Shown here: positions 36,529 to 45,500 of the stretch, piece by piece
Layout of the letters: every line of letters starts with the position of its first letter
How positions within the stretch are numbered: the stretch's first letter is position 1
Source of the DNA: Alistipes sp.
GTDB lineage: Bacteria; Bacteroidota; Bacteroidia; Bacteroidales; Rikenellaceae
NCBI GenBank assembly: GCA_017629035.1
Contig: JAGBXX010000014.1
Span: forward strand, 49,983-113,982
DNA length: 64,000 nt
Direction of reading: 5' to 3'
Made by a program: the position numbers and the translations under genes
Notes under the pieces: generated by a model
What the model was told of the DNA's origin: nothing
Database searches by the model: none
The model's input: only the letters and a program-made list of their open reading frames with translations

Positions 36529-37968
36529 ATGCAACAGATTTTAAGCACGAAGGAGCTACCCCAATGCTCCTTCACAGAGTTTGCACTCACGGTCTATCCA
36601 TTCTTAGAGCTTAGCCCCTTTCACAGGAGATATTACGAGGTGCTCGAGGCATTTGCCCAGGGGCGCATACGCAAACTTATAGTATCCGTACCGCCGCAAC
36701 ATGGCAAGAGCGTGGGCGCTACAACACTTCTTCCGGCCTATATGCTGGGGCTCGACCCCGATACTCGCATAGCCATAGCATCGTACTCAGGCACCCTGGC
36801 CTCGAAATTTAATAGACGTGTGCAACGCATCATCTCCTCGAGAGAGTATGGCGAGATATTCCCCGAGACGACAATCAAGCAGGGAACAAAACCCGCAGGA
36901 TATATACGCACCTCGGACGAGGTGGAGATAATCGGGCGCAAGGGAGAGCTGATATCGGTAGGTCGTGAGGGGTCGCTCACGGGAAATCGTGTAGACTGCT
37001 TCATACTCGACGACCTGTACAAGGATGCCATGGAGGCACAGTCGCCCGTGGTGCGTGAGAACTGCTGGGAGTGGTACACCTCGGTGGTGCGCACACGCAT
37101 GCACAACACCTCACGTGAGCTTATAGTATTCACACGTTGGCACGAGGAGGATCTTATCGGAAGGCTTATGCGGAGTGAGAGGTGCAGGCCATTAAACTCT
37201 TTGAGTGATATCGAGAGTGTGGAGGCGGGCGAGTGGTTATACCTTAACTACGAGGCGATAAAGGCCTCGCCACCAACCGAGCTCGACCCTCGACATGAGG
37301 GCGAGGCGCTATGGCCCGAGCAGCAGAGCAGGGAGCTGCTGGAGCAGAAGCGCAACCTCGACCCAGCACACTTCGAGGCGATGTATCAGGGTCATCCTAC
37401 GTCACGTGAGGGATTGCTATATAGCGACAAATTTAGGGAGTACGACACGCTGCCTCGAGATATTGTTGAGCGAAGCAACTACACCGACACGGCAGATACG
37501 GGAAGCGACTATCTTGCCTCGATATGTTACTCGGTTGATAGCGATGGAGTGATATACGTCACCGACGTGGTATACACGCAGGAGGCAATGGAGATAAGCG
37601 AGCAGCTGGTGGCCCAGATGCTCACAAACAACGACACTCGACGTGCCGTAGTAGAGAGTAATAATGGCGGTCGTGGCTTTGCCCGTGCTCTACAACGCCT
37701 TGCACCGAGGGTGCGCATAGAGTGGTTTCATCAGAGTGGTAACAAGGAGGCACGCATTCTCTCAAACTCGGCCACAGCACTCCACTTAATACGCATGCCA
37801 CGAGGGTGGCACCTGCGCTGGCCCGAGTTCTATGCCCATCTAGTGACCTACAAACGTCTGTTTCGTGCCAACCGCCACGACGATGCTGCCGACGCAATAA
37901 CGGGCATTGTGGAGCGTGAGGCGAGAACATCGGGCGAGAGTCAGCACCGACGTCTAAGATTCTTATAG
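36529..37968 (+). CDS. Phage terminase large subunit (TerL), isolated
   Basis: The 479-residue protein has the ATPase part with a Walker A motif VPPQHGKS (about 54-61), Walker B CFILDD (157-162), a coupling TRWHEEDLIGR motif, and a C-terminal RuvC/RNase-H-type nuclease with acidic residues in YSVDSDGVIYV, the VVESNNGG motif and a C-terminal DDAADAI motif. TerL cuts and pumps phage DNA into heads. Here no portal, capsid, tail or lysis gene follows: the next gene is host msrC, convergent and overlapping by 6 bp. I start at ATG 36529 (MQQILSTKEL); an upstream in-frame ATG at 36460 gives a less likely N-terminus. A cryptic prophage remnant is the simplest reading. Confidence 0.88.
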   Translation: MQQILSTKELPQCSFTEFALTVYPFLELSPFHRRYYEVLEAFAQGRIRKLIVSVPPQHGKSVGATTLLPAYMLGLDPDTRIAIASYSGTLASKFNRRVQRIISSREYGEIFPETTIKQGTKPAGYIRTSDEVEIIGRKGELISVGREGSLTGNRVDCFILDDLYKDAMEAQSPVVRENCWEWYTSVVRTRMHNTSRELIVFTRWHEEDLIGRLMRSERCRPLNSLSDIESVEAGEWLYLNYEAIKASPPTELDPRHEGEALWPEQQSRELLEQKRNLDPAHFEAMYQGHPTSREGLLYSDKFREYDTLPRDIVERSNYTDTADTGSDYLASICYSVDSDGVIYVTDVVYTQEAMEISEQLVAQMLTNNDTRRAVVESNNGGRGFARALQRLAPRVRIEWFHQSGNKEARILSNSATALHLIRMPRGWHLRWPEFYAHLVTYKRLFRANRHDDAADAITGIVEREARTSGESQHRRLRFL

Positions 37969-38430
37969 CAGTGCCACGATGCGCTCGAGCCAAAGTCGGT
38001 CAATATCGTCGTAGGTACCCACCTCGTTACTATCAATATCGAGCACAGCAACTACCCTACCGTCACGATAGAGGGGAACAACAATCTCGCTACGAGAGAG
38101 CGAGCTGCAGGCGATATGTCCTGGAAAGAGCTCTACATCGGGAATAACAAGGGTCTTAGCACGCTGCCATGCAGCACCGCAGACACCCTTGCCATAGGCT
38201 ATGCGGCTGCATGCAAGAGGGCCCTGGAAGGGTCCAAGGATAAGCTCATCGCCAACAACACGATAGAAGCCCGTCCAGAGATTATCAAACGTATAGTGAA
38301 TCATCGCAGCTACATTAGCCATATTGGCTATCTCGTCGCTCTCCGCTTCAATAAGAGATACGACCTGCCTATAGAGCAGGTCGTATCGTTCGTTTTTGCC
38401 ACCCTGGGCAATCTTGAGTTCTTCAGCCAT
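37963..38430 (-). CDS. msrC: Free methionine-R-sulfoxide reductase (GAF domain)
   Basis: A 155-residue single GAF-domain enzyme that reduces free methionine-R-sulfoxide in the cytoplasm. The three cysteines of the family are visible: Cys 74 (GPLACSRI), Cys 84 (GKGVCGAAW, ten residues later) and Cys 108 (GHIACSSLS), followed by SEIVVPLYRDGRVVAVLDIDS. I start at ATG 38430. It lies 6 nt after the protease gene on the same strand, suggesting a shared transcript. The stop overlaps the end of the convergent terminase gene. Confidence 0.92.
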   Translation of the reverse strand: MAEELKIAQGGKNERYDLLYRQVVSLIEAESDEIANMANVAAMIHYTFDNLWTGFYRVVGDELILGPFQGPLACSRIAYGKGVCGAAWQRAKTLVIPDVELFPGHIACSSLSRSEIVVPLYRDGRVVAVLDIDSNEVGTYDDIDRLWLERIVALL

Positions 38431-38436
38431 AGACAA

Positions 38437-40878
38437 CTATCGCAAAATATCGTTGTTGAGCTGTGGAATATCTGTTGAGCGCTCACGTGAGCCGAGCAGG
38501 TGCTCCGAGAAGTAGTCGGCCATGCGCCAGAAGAAGTACTCGTTCATATCGCCAAAGCCGTGACGCTGGCCAGGGAGAATGAGCATATCGAAGCGCTTGT
38601 TAGAGCGGATAAGAGCATTGACAACACGAAGGGTGTTACCTGGGTGTACGTTCTCGTCGATATCGCCATGCACGAGCAAGAGGTGACCCTTGAGGCGTGA
38701 AGCGATCTCTGGGTTGGCAGTAATGCGGTACTCGAACTCGATCTCGCCATCCTTCTCCTTCTCCATGATACCATGGTGCTTCTCGCTCCACCAGCGGTTG
38801 TAGATATTGTTATCGTGGTTACCTGCGCACGATACCGCTACATCGAAGAAGTCAGGATACATCAAAATCGCTGCAGTCGACATAAAGCCACCACCCGAGT
38901 GACCGTGGATACCTACACGCTCAATGTCGATGAAGCTGTGGCGTGCGGCGAGCTGCTGTGCAGCAACAACCTTATCCTTAAGACCATAGTCACGCATGTT
39001 ACCATAGCCGTAGTTGTGATACCACTTAGAGCGGTCAGGGTGACCACCACGGTTACCTACGGTAATTACGATGAAGCCGAGCTGAGCAAGGCGGTCGGTG
39101 CGCACCTGTGGGTGGTACCATGACTGCTCGACAGCCTCGGTCTGAGGACCTGGATATACGTACTCAATGATAGGGTACTTCTTGTTAGGATCAAAGTCAT
39201 AAGGCTTGTACATCACGCCGTGGAGGTCTGTGATGCCATCGGCAGCCTTGACAACAAATGGCTCTGGATAGCAGTAGCCCACAGCCTTAAGAGGCTCGAT
39301 ATCAACTGCCTGGAGATCCATAACCTTGCGACCATCGGTAGAGTAAAGCTCCGATACTGGCGCTGCGTCAACACGTGAGTAGGTAATGGTGAAGAAGCGA
39401 CGGTCGTCCGAGAGCGAGAACTCGCCATTGAAGCCCTTAGGATCGAGCTGCTTGAGTCCCGAGCCATCGTAGTTCACACGGAAGAGGTGCAAGAAGTATG
39501 GGTTCTCGTCCTTGTTGTAGCCAGTAGCCGTAAAGTAGATAACACGCTTAGCGTCGTCAACGCCAAGGATGTTAGATACATGCCACTCGCCCTTGGTAAT
39601 CTGGTTGATAAGCTCACCATCCTCAGAGTAACGATAGAGGTGTGCCCAGCCTGTGCGCTCCGACCACTGGATAAGCTCCTTGCCAGAGTTTACAAGCACA
39701 GGGTTCTGCCACTCGATAGAGGTATTCATCGACTCAGCAACAACCTCCTTAGCCGTTGCCGAGGCAACATCTACTACGCAGAGGTCTGCACGCTTGATAT
39801 CACGGCTCTGGCGGATAACATAGAACTTAGAGTCGTCGCCCTGCCATACTGCACGACGTGGGCGCTGGTAGATCTCTGAGTGGTTGAATGGGCGGTTGCA
39901 GATAAAGAGCATCTGCTCCTTGTACTTAGGCATATCGACCTTGCGGCACTCGAAATTCTCGGTATCGAACAACTCGAGCCAGAAGTCAGGGCTCTGCTCG
40001 CCAGGCATCTGATACTTGTATGAGAAGAGCTCAGGGCGTGGCTTTAGGATGTTGATCACCCAGAAGTCGAGCAACATCTCAGTGTTGCAACGTACTGTAG
40101 CAAAGTGCTTTGAGTCGGGCGACCACTGCAGATGAACACGGTAGCGCTCATCCTTCTTAAGCTGCTCGATACAATCCTCAAACCAGTGGTATGCCGTAGC
40201 GTCGTTTGCGTCGGTAGTGATCTGGTGCTCCACGATTGTAGAGTCCTTAGGATCGATCACGAGCTTCTCCACATCCTCAACACTCATATACCAAAGGTTG
40301 TAGTTCTTCTGATATACAGCAATCTTGCCGTCGGGCGATACATTGGCCCACTCAGGGAATCTGCCAAGGCGCTTTTCGATGCGAGTGAGCTCACGCTTTG
40401 CAATATCCCACTTGTAGTGGAGCACGAGAGCCTTGCCCTTATCATCCTTAGGAGCATAGATGTTGTTCTCGACAATAGCATCCCCTGGACGCACGTCGAA
40501 GAGCACATACTTATCCTCCTCGAGCTTCATGTTAGAGATTGGTAGATGCTGAGCATCAAATGGATATGATGAGTCGAGCGTAACCTTCTCGGCAAGCTCG
40601 GCCATTGACCATAGCTCGGTCTGACGACCAGCTGCAGGGTCAACGATGTAGTATGTTATGGCATCTATTGTCTGCCACTTGTACCAAAACTTGTTGCTGT
40701 TCTCAAACCAGTTGGGACGCACTGATGTCTGTGGTACAAGACGGCGCACACGTGCTGGCGAGAACTGCTCTGCGAGCGTGTAGTTAGGAGTAATAGCCTG
40801 AGGCTCAGCGCCCATGGCTGGTGCTACGACAGCCATCGCCGCCACAGCAATAAGGAGTGATTTCAGTCTCTTGATCAT
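38437..40878 (-). CDS. Dipeptidyl-peptidase IV-like S9 serine protease
   Basis: Removes X-Pro or X-Ala dipeptides from peptides in the periplasm. A signal peptide (MIKRLKSLLIAVAAMAVVAPAMGA) starts at ATG 40878; a longer frame adds 15 residues without function. The N-terminal 540 residues form the beta-propeller (DPP4_N), and the C-terminal alpha/beta hydrolase carries Ser 661 in GHSGGGFMST, Asp 741 in HGDIDENVH and His 773 in PGQRHGFGD. Such enzymes in gut and oral Bacteroidota feed amino acid uptake. A TATCTTTG box on the minus strand (40921-40928) lies 42 nt upstream. msrC follows after 6 nt. Confidence 0.93.
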   Translation of the reverse strand: MIKRLKSLLIAVAAMAVVAPAMGAEPQAITPNYTLAEQFSPARVRRLVPQTSVRPNWFENSNKFWYKWQTIDAITYYIVDPAAGRQTELWSMAELAEKVTLDSSYPFDAQHLPISNMKLEEDKYVLFDVRPGDAIVENNIYAPKDDKGKALVLHYKWDIAKRELTRIEKRLGRFPEWANVSPDGKIAVYQKNYNLWYMSVEDVEKLVIDPKDSTIVEHQITTDANDATAYHWFEDCIEQLKKDERYRVHLQWSPDSKHFATVRCNTEMLLDFWVINILKPRPELFSYKYQMPGEQSPDFWLELFDTENFECRKVDMPKYKEQMLFICNRPFNHSEIYQRPRRAVWQGDDSKFYVIRQSRDIKRADLCVVDVASATAKEVVAESMNTSIEWQNPVLVNSGKELIQWSERTGWAHLYRYSEDGELINQITKGEWHVSNILGVDDAKRVIYFTATGYNKDENPYFLHLFRVNYDGSGLKQLDPKGFNGEFSLSDDRRFFTITYSRVDAAPVSELYSTDGRKVMDLQAVDIEPLKAVGYCYPEPFVVKAADGITDLHGVMYKPYDFDPNKKYPIIEYVYPGPQTEAVEQSWYHPQVRTDRLAQLGFIVITVGNRGGHPDRSKWYHNYGYGNMRDYGLKDKVVAAQQLAARHSFIDIERVGIHGHSGGGFMSTAAILMYPDFFDVAVSCAGNHDNNIYNRWWSEKHHGIMEKEKDGEIEFEYRITANPEIASRLKGHLLLVHGDIDENVHPGNTLRVVNALIRSNKRFDMLILPGQRHGFGDMNEYFFWRMADYFSEHLLGSRERSTDIPQLNNDILR

Positions 40879-40920
40879 ATTATTTGAAGTTTTATTTTGT
40901 CCGAAGGTTATACAATTATA

Positions 40921-40928
40921 CAAAGATA
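40921..40928 (-). promoter_or_regulatory. -7 box TATCTTTG for the DPP-IV-like gene
   Basis: Minus-strand consensus box 42 nt before the ATG. Confidence 0.6.
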
Positions 40929-41026
40929 TGAAAAATTCTCGAAACTAAAAACGGTGTTCATCTTTTATTTGCGTACGCATGCGCGACAAGCTGTCAATTT
41001 CTTATCATGCGGTACAGGCAAAAGAA

Positions 41027-41194
41027 AAATTTCTTGTTAGAAGGTAGTAGATGCAACGCTCGGCAAAAAAAATGCGGATGGGCTGTACTAAAGCGGAATT
41101 GTTTTTTAGACAGTACGGGCACATGTAATTTCTTGTTAGAAGGGTGCCGAGTGCTACACTCGGCAAAAAAAATGCGGATGGGCTGTACTGAAGC
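41027..41194. repeat. Direct repeat with 31 identical bases at 100-bp period
   Basis: Bases 41059-41089 and 41159-41189 are identical (CTCGGCAAAAAAAATGCGGA and on), each preceded by TTTCTTGTTAGAAGG (41030-41044, 41129-41143). The left copy is a truncated version of the full palindromic element at 41126-41257. Confidence 0.85.
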
Positions 41195-41257
41195 GTACTG
41201 CCCATTCGCATTTATTTTTGTTAGGGGCCGCAATCGACCCCTTATCACAAGAAATTA
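41126..41257. mobile_element. 132-bp palindromic (MITE/REP-like) element, copy 2
   Basis: Left terminal repeat TAATTTCTTGTTAGAAGGG (41126-41144); right, read on the minus strand, TAATTTCTTGTGATAAGGGG (41257-41238). The central hairpin has arms 41172-41188 and 41195-41211 (15 of 17 paired; ATGCGGATGGGCTGTAC and its partner). A further hairpin TGCCGAGTG/CACTCGGCA is near 41145-41165. It has the same layout as the element at 35179, and its right end supplies the TAA stop of proS. It lies in the 376-bp gap between the DPP-IV-like gene and proS. Confidence 0.75.
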
Positions 41258-42739
41258 GTATGATTTTGCAAAAAGAACACGGAACTTCGAAGGCTTGCCA
41301 GAGAATACGCAGGTACCCTCCTCCTCAACAACATCCATAGGGATGCAGCGGATAGTCGCCTTTGTAGCCTCCTTGATAGCCTGCTCTGTCTCAGGAGTAC
41401 CATCCCAGTGAGCCGAGATGAAACCACCCTTCTCGTTGAGCACCTGCTGGAACTCCTCCCAAGTATCCACCTTGGTAATCATAGAGTTGCGGTAGTCGAG
41501 AGCCTTCTTGAAGATATTGTTCTGAATCTCGTCGAGAAGTGCTACGATACGATCTGTGAGGCCCTCCTGCGATACTGACTCCTTGGTGAGGGTATCACGG
41601 CGAGCGAGCTCGATAGTGCCATTCTCCAAGTCACGTGGGCCAAGTGCAAGGCGCACAGGCACACCCTTCAACTCATACTCTGCAAACTTGAAGCCTGAGC
41701 GAACATTGTCACGAGCGTCGATCTTAACAGATACGCCCTTAGCACGAAGCTCCTTGGCCATCTCCTCGAAGCGTGCCACAACCTGCTGACGCTGCTCCTC
41801 GCCCTTGTAGATAGGAACCATAACAACCTGAATAGGCGCGAGCTTTGGAGGAAGCACAAGGCCGTTGTTGTCTGAGTGAGCCATGATAAGAGCACCCATA
41901 AGACGTGTTGACACACCCCATGATGTTGCCCATACATACTCCTGCTTACCCTCCTTTGAGGTGTACTGCACGTCGAAAGCCTTAGCAAAGTTCTGACCGA
42001 GGAAGTGCGATGTACCACTCTGGAGAGCCTTACCATCCTGCATCAAGGCCTCGATTGTGAGGGTGTCGACAGCACCTGCGAAGCGCTCGTTAGGCGACTT
42101 GTGGCCCACAACCACAGGCACACCCATCCACTCCTCAGCGAAGGTCTTGTAGACATTGATCATGCGCTCTGTCTCCTCTATAGCCTCCTCGGCTGTAGCG
42201 TGAGCGGTGTGTCCCTCCTGCCACAAGAACTCGGCAGTACGCAAGAAGAGGCGTGTACGCATCTCCCAGCGAACAACGTTAGCCCACTGGTTGCACAAGA
42301 TTGGAAGGTCACGATATGAGGTGATCCAGTTCTTGTATGTGTTCCAGATGATAGTCTCGGATGTTGGACGCACGATGAGCTCCTCCTCAAGACGAGCTGC
42401 AGGGTCAACAACGATACCATTACCCTCCTCGTCGTTCTTGAGACGGTAGTGAGTCACCACGGCGCACTCCTTGGCAAAGCCCTCAACGTGGCTCGCCTCA
42501 CGAGAGAAGAATGACTTAGGGATGAAGAGTGGGAAGTAGGCATTCTCGTGGCCTGTCTCCTTGAACATGCGATCGAGCACGTCGCGCATCTTCTCCCAAA
42601 TAGCGTAGCCATAAGGCTTGATAACCATACAGCCGCGGACTGCTGAGTTCTCAGCGAGGCCCGCCTTAATAACCAAGTCGTTGTACCACTGTGAGTAGTT
42701 CTCGTCGCTCTTGGTTAGATCCTTTAATTCAACTGCCAT
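41255..42739 (-). CDS. proS: Prolyl-tRNA synthetase, short (archaeal/eukaryotic-type)
   Basis: Attaches proline to its tRNA. The 494-residue enzyme lacks the insertion domain of the E. coli type and has the class II motifs: [16 protein letters not shown] (motif 1 region), [22 protein letters not shown] (motif 2) and [19 protein letters not shown] (motif 3), followed by an anticodon-binding domain and a C-terminal zinc-less extension ending FRVLFAKSY. This is the usual form in Bacteroidota. The start at ATG 42739 lies 60 nt after a TACCTTTG box. Its TAA stop is also the end of a repeat element. Confidence 0.95.
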   Translation of the reverse strand: MAVELKDLTKSDENYSQWYNDLVIKAGLAENSAVRGCMVIKPYGYAIWEKMRDVLDRMFKETGHENAYFPLFIPKSFFSREASHVEGFAKECAVVTHYRLKNDEEGNGIVVDPAARLEEELIVRPTSETIIWNTYKNWITSYRDLPILCNQWANVVRWEMRTRLFLRTAEFLWQEGHTAHATAEEAIEETERMINVYKTFAEEWMGVPVVVGHKSPNERFAGAVDTLTIEALMQDGKALQSGTSHFLGQNFAKAFDVQYTSKEGKQEYVWATSWGVSTRLMGALIMAHSDNNGLVLPPKLAPIQVVMVPIYKGEEQRQQVVARFEEMAKELRAKGVSVKIDARDNVRSGFKFAEYELKGVPVRLALGPRDLENGTIELARRDTLTKESVSQEGLTDRIVALLDEIQNNIFKKALDYRNSMITKVDTWEEFQQVLNEKGGFISAHWDGTPETEQAIKEATKATIRCIPMDVVEEEGTCVFSGKPSKFRVLFAKSY

Positions 42740-42799
42740 AATTTATCTTGATTTTTGTTCGTTGCAAAGCAGATATACCGATTAGGTATATTCGGGGGA

Positions 42800-42807
42800 C
42801 AAAGGTA
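42800..42807 (-). promoter_or_regulatory. -7 box TACCTTTG for proS
   Basis: Minus-strand match to TAnnTTTG, 60 nt before the ATG. Confidence 0.6.
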
Positions 42808-43085
42808 CAAAATAAACTGCAAATTTCAAAACATAAATTTCAAGGCCCACATTATCACTAAAAATAGCGAAATTTAACACCCTCATGACATGGTCTGACG
42901 TGGTTATTTTACGGAGTACAGGCGTTAGAGTCGAAGAGGGCGAATAGGTGTAATAATATGCCTATTTACGCTCAAAAACTCAAAAAATATTACTACTATT
43001 TTTATCACACCAAAGTGGTAGTTATCAGGGGGTAAGGATGCAAGAATTTGGTAAGGCGGGAGAGCGAAAAATAAAAAACTTTGAG

Positions 43086-43121
43086 TTGGCATAATTTTAT
43101 TGCCAAAAATTCGTATATTTG
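43086..43121 (+). promoter_or_regulatory. Pot operon promoter with upstream inverted repeat
   Basis: TATATTTG box at 43114-43121; directly upstream is TTGGCA-N9-TGCCAA (43086-43106), where a regulator could bind. The start would be near 43128. Confidence 0.5.
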
Positions 43122-43266
43122 TGAACAATATATACGCAAGTATATAGTTTGTAGATTTTTTGTGTGGCACGACAGGGCGAGATAAGCATGCAGAAAATGG
43201 AGATATTTGTACCTATCTCGAGTCGGTCACATGGGGTTTATTAACTACTAATACTTTTTTTGCTTA

Positions 43267-44649
43267 ATGGAGAAATCAAATTACATCATCGAGCTCTCGA
43301 ACATCACTAAGACGTTCCCCGACAAGGTGGTTCTCGACGATGTCAGTTTGTCAGTAAAGAAGGGCGAGTTCCTCACAATTCTTGGTCCTTCGGGTTGTGG
43401 CAAGACCACACTACTGCGTCTTTTGGCGGGCTTTAACAGCGCCACAAAGGGTGAAATCCGTATCGGAGGCGAGGTAATGACAGATGTTCCTCCACACCTC
43501 CGTCCCGTGAACACGGTGTTTCAGCGTTACGCCCTATTCCCTAACTACAACGTATTCGACAACATCGCCTTTGGTCTTAAGCTCCAAAAGGTCGACAAGA
43601 AGGAGATTGAGCAGCGTGTGAAGCGTGCTCTCAAGATGGTGGGTATGACCGACTACGAGCATCGCGACGTACAGTCGCTCTCGGGTGGTCAGCAGCAGCG
43701 TGTGGCTATCGCACGAGCTATCGTCAACCGCCCACAGGTGCTCCTTCTCGACGAGCCTCTTGCAGCCCTCGACCTGAAGATGCGTAAGGATATGCAGATG
43801 GAGCTCAAGGAGATGCACCGCTCGCTCGGTATCACCTTCATCTACGTCACACACGACCAGGAGGAGGCACTCACGCTCTCTGATACTATCGTGGTGATGA
43901 ACGAGGGTGTGATTCAGCAGATAGGCACACCTACGGATATCTACAACGAGCCATGCAACGCCTTTGTTGCCGACTTTATTGGCGAGAGTAATATCATCAA
44001 CGCAACGATGGTACGTGACCGCCTTGTACGATTTATGGGCAAGGAGTTCGAGTGTATCGACGAGGGCTTTGGCGAGAATACTCCCGTGGATGTTGTTGTT
44101 CGCCCCGAGGATGTATATATCATCCGCAATGCCGAGGCAGCGATGTTCCATGGCACAGTACGCTCATGTATATTCAAGGGCGTGCACTACGAGATGTTTG
44201 TCGATACGCCCGACGGCTACGAGATCATGATTCAGGACTACAACTGCTTCGAGATAGGTAGCGAGGTGGGCATGATGATCAAGCCTGCTGATATCCACGT
44301 CATGCGCAAGGAGCGTACCGAGAACCATGTTGTGGGCAGAATGATCGACACCACACATGTCGAGATTCTTGGCGAGAGCTTCGAGTGCGAGGCTCAGGAG
44401 GGCTTGGCACAGGGCGACGAGGTAGATGTAGCCTTTGATTTCGACAAGGTCGAGCTCACCGACGACTCCGAGGATGGTACATCGTGGGGTACTATACGCT
44501 TCATCCTCTACAAGGGTGACCGCTACCACCTCACCGTGCGCACCGACGATGGCGAGAATGTCTATGTCGACACACACGACGTGTGGGAGGACCTCGACGA
44601 GGTGGGTATCAAGATCGCACCTTCGGCCCTGCGCATTAGCAAGCGCTAA
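43267..44649 (+). CDS. potA: Polyamine ABC transporter ATPase PotA, long form
   Basis: Energises uptake of spermidine/putrescine. The ABC domain (residues about 5-240) has Walker [10 protein letters not shown], the signature [14 protein letters not shown], Walker [12 protein letters not shown] and the switch His in YVTHDQEEA. The rest is longer than usual (total 460 residues; the common PotA is near 370): two TOBE-like beta units, about 240-345 and 350-460, instead of one. The extra unit may mediate regulation or subunit contacts (inference). First gene of potABCD; its promoter lies at 43114. Confidence 0.92.
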   Translation: MEKSNYIIELSNITKTFPDKVVLDDVSLSVKKGEFLTILGPSGCGKTTLLRLLAGFNSATKGEIRIGGEVMTDVPPHLRPVNTVFQRYALFPNYNVFDNIAFGLKLQKVDKKEIEQRVKRALKMVGMTDYEHRDVQSLSGGQQQRVAIARAIVNRPQVLLLDEPLAALDLKMRKDMQMELKEMHRSLGITFIYVTHDQEEALTLSDTIVVMNEGVIQQIGTPTDIYNEPCNAFVADFIGESNIINATMVRDRLVRFMGKEFECIDEGFGENTPVDVVVRPEDVYIIRNAEAAMFHGTVRSCIFKGVHYEMFVDTPDGYEIMIQDYNCFEIGSEVGMMIKPADIHVMRKERTENHVVGRMIDTTHVEILGESFECEAQEGLAQGDEVDVAFDFDKVELTDDSEDGTSWGTIRFILYKGDRYHLTVRTDDGENVYVDTHDVWEDLDEVGIKIAPSALRISKR

Positions 44650-44705
44650 GCTAAAATAAGGATTATTTATAACGTTTTATTGAATTATAATTGTTCGATC
44701 AAAGA

Positions 44706-45500
44706 ATGAATAGTTTGGTAAAATATTTCTCACGACGACGCACCTGGAGCATACCCTACGTTATCTTCCTGGCGATATTTGTCGTGGTACCGCTCATTCT
44801 TATCATGGTCTATGCCTTTCAGTCGAACGATGGAGGCTTCTCGTTGGCCAACTTCGAGAAGTTTATCAACCAGCCCGAGGCTGCTAACACCTTCATCTAC
44901 TCTATTGGCATTGCCCTGATAACCACCATTATATGTATCATCCTGGGCTACCCTGCCGCCTACATCCTCTCGCGTGCACAGCTCTCCACAGCTCGTCTTG
45001 TGGTTATGTTGTTCATCCTGCCGATGTGGATCAATGTCTTGGTGCGCACACTCGCTACGGTTGCTCTGTTTGACTTCATGCGTCTGCCTCTTGGCGAGGG
45101 TGCACTCATATTTGGTATGGTATACAACTTCCTACCATTCATGATCTACCCTATCTACAACGTGTTGCAGAAGATGGATCACTCACTTATCGAGGCTGCC
45201 GAGGATCTTGGAGCCACACCACGTCAAGTATTTACACGTGTGGTGTTCCCACTCTCTATGCCAGGCATTGTGAGTGGTATCATGATGGTGTTCATGCCAA
45301 CAATCTCGACATTCGCAATATCGGAGTTGCTCACAATGAACAACATCAAGCTCTTTGGTACTACGATTCAGGAGAATATCAACAACGGCATGTGGCACTA
45401 TGGTGCAGCCTTGTCGCTGATTATGCTTATAATTATAGGTATCACTTCGCTCTTCACCGACTCATCGTCGGAGGATGGCGGTAACGAGGGACTGCTATGA
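44706..45500 (+). CDS. potB: Polyamine ABC transporter permease PotB
   Basis: Inner-membrane permease, 264 residues, with six membrane helices (start RRTWSIPYVIFLAIFVVVPLILIMVY) and the EAA loop EAAEDLGATPRQVFTRVVFP that docks on PotA. I start at ATG 44706; a TTG five codons earlier is less likely. It ends by a 4-bp ATGA overlap with potC, so translation is coupled. Confidence 0.93.
   Translation: MNSLVKYFSRRRTWSIPYVIFLAIFVVVPLILIMVYAFQSNDGGFSLANFEKFINQPEAANTFIYSIGIALITTIICIILGYPAAYILSRAQLSTARLVVMLFILPMWINVLVRTLATVALFDFMRLPLGEGALIFGMVYNFLPFMIYPIYNVLQKMDHSLIEAAEDLGATPRQVFTRVVFPLSMPGIVSGIMMVFMPTISTFAISELLTMNNIKLFGTTIQENINNGMWHYGAALSLIMLIIIGITSLFTDSSSEDGGNEGLL

Larger units (their letters stand above)
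42740..43266. other. Long divergent regulatory region proS / potABCD
   Basis: A 527-bp AT-rich region without a convincing gene. It holds a TATACC/GGTATA hairpin (42774-42790) in the proS leader, the proS promoter box, an AATAGG/CCTATT pairing near 42945-42970, an inverted repeat TTGGCA/TGCCAA (43086-43106), the pot promoter box (43114-43121) and a pot leader of about 140 nt with GAGATA/TATCTC hairpins (43205-43230). No riboswitch is recognised. Confidence 0.65.

Noticed and set aside
41145-41165. TGCCGAGTG/CACTCGGCA hairpin next to A8 as a terminator
   Set aside because: On either strand the T-run is on the wrong side of the stem for a proS terminator; it belongs to the repeat element.
42925-43170. 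81-codon minus-strand frame in the proS/pot intergenic region
   Set aside because: AT-rich region, no promoter box in front, overlaps the pot promoter; composition does not look like a protein.
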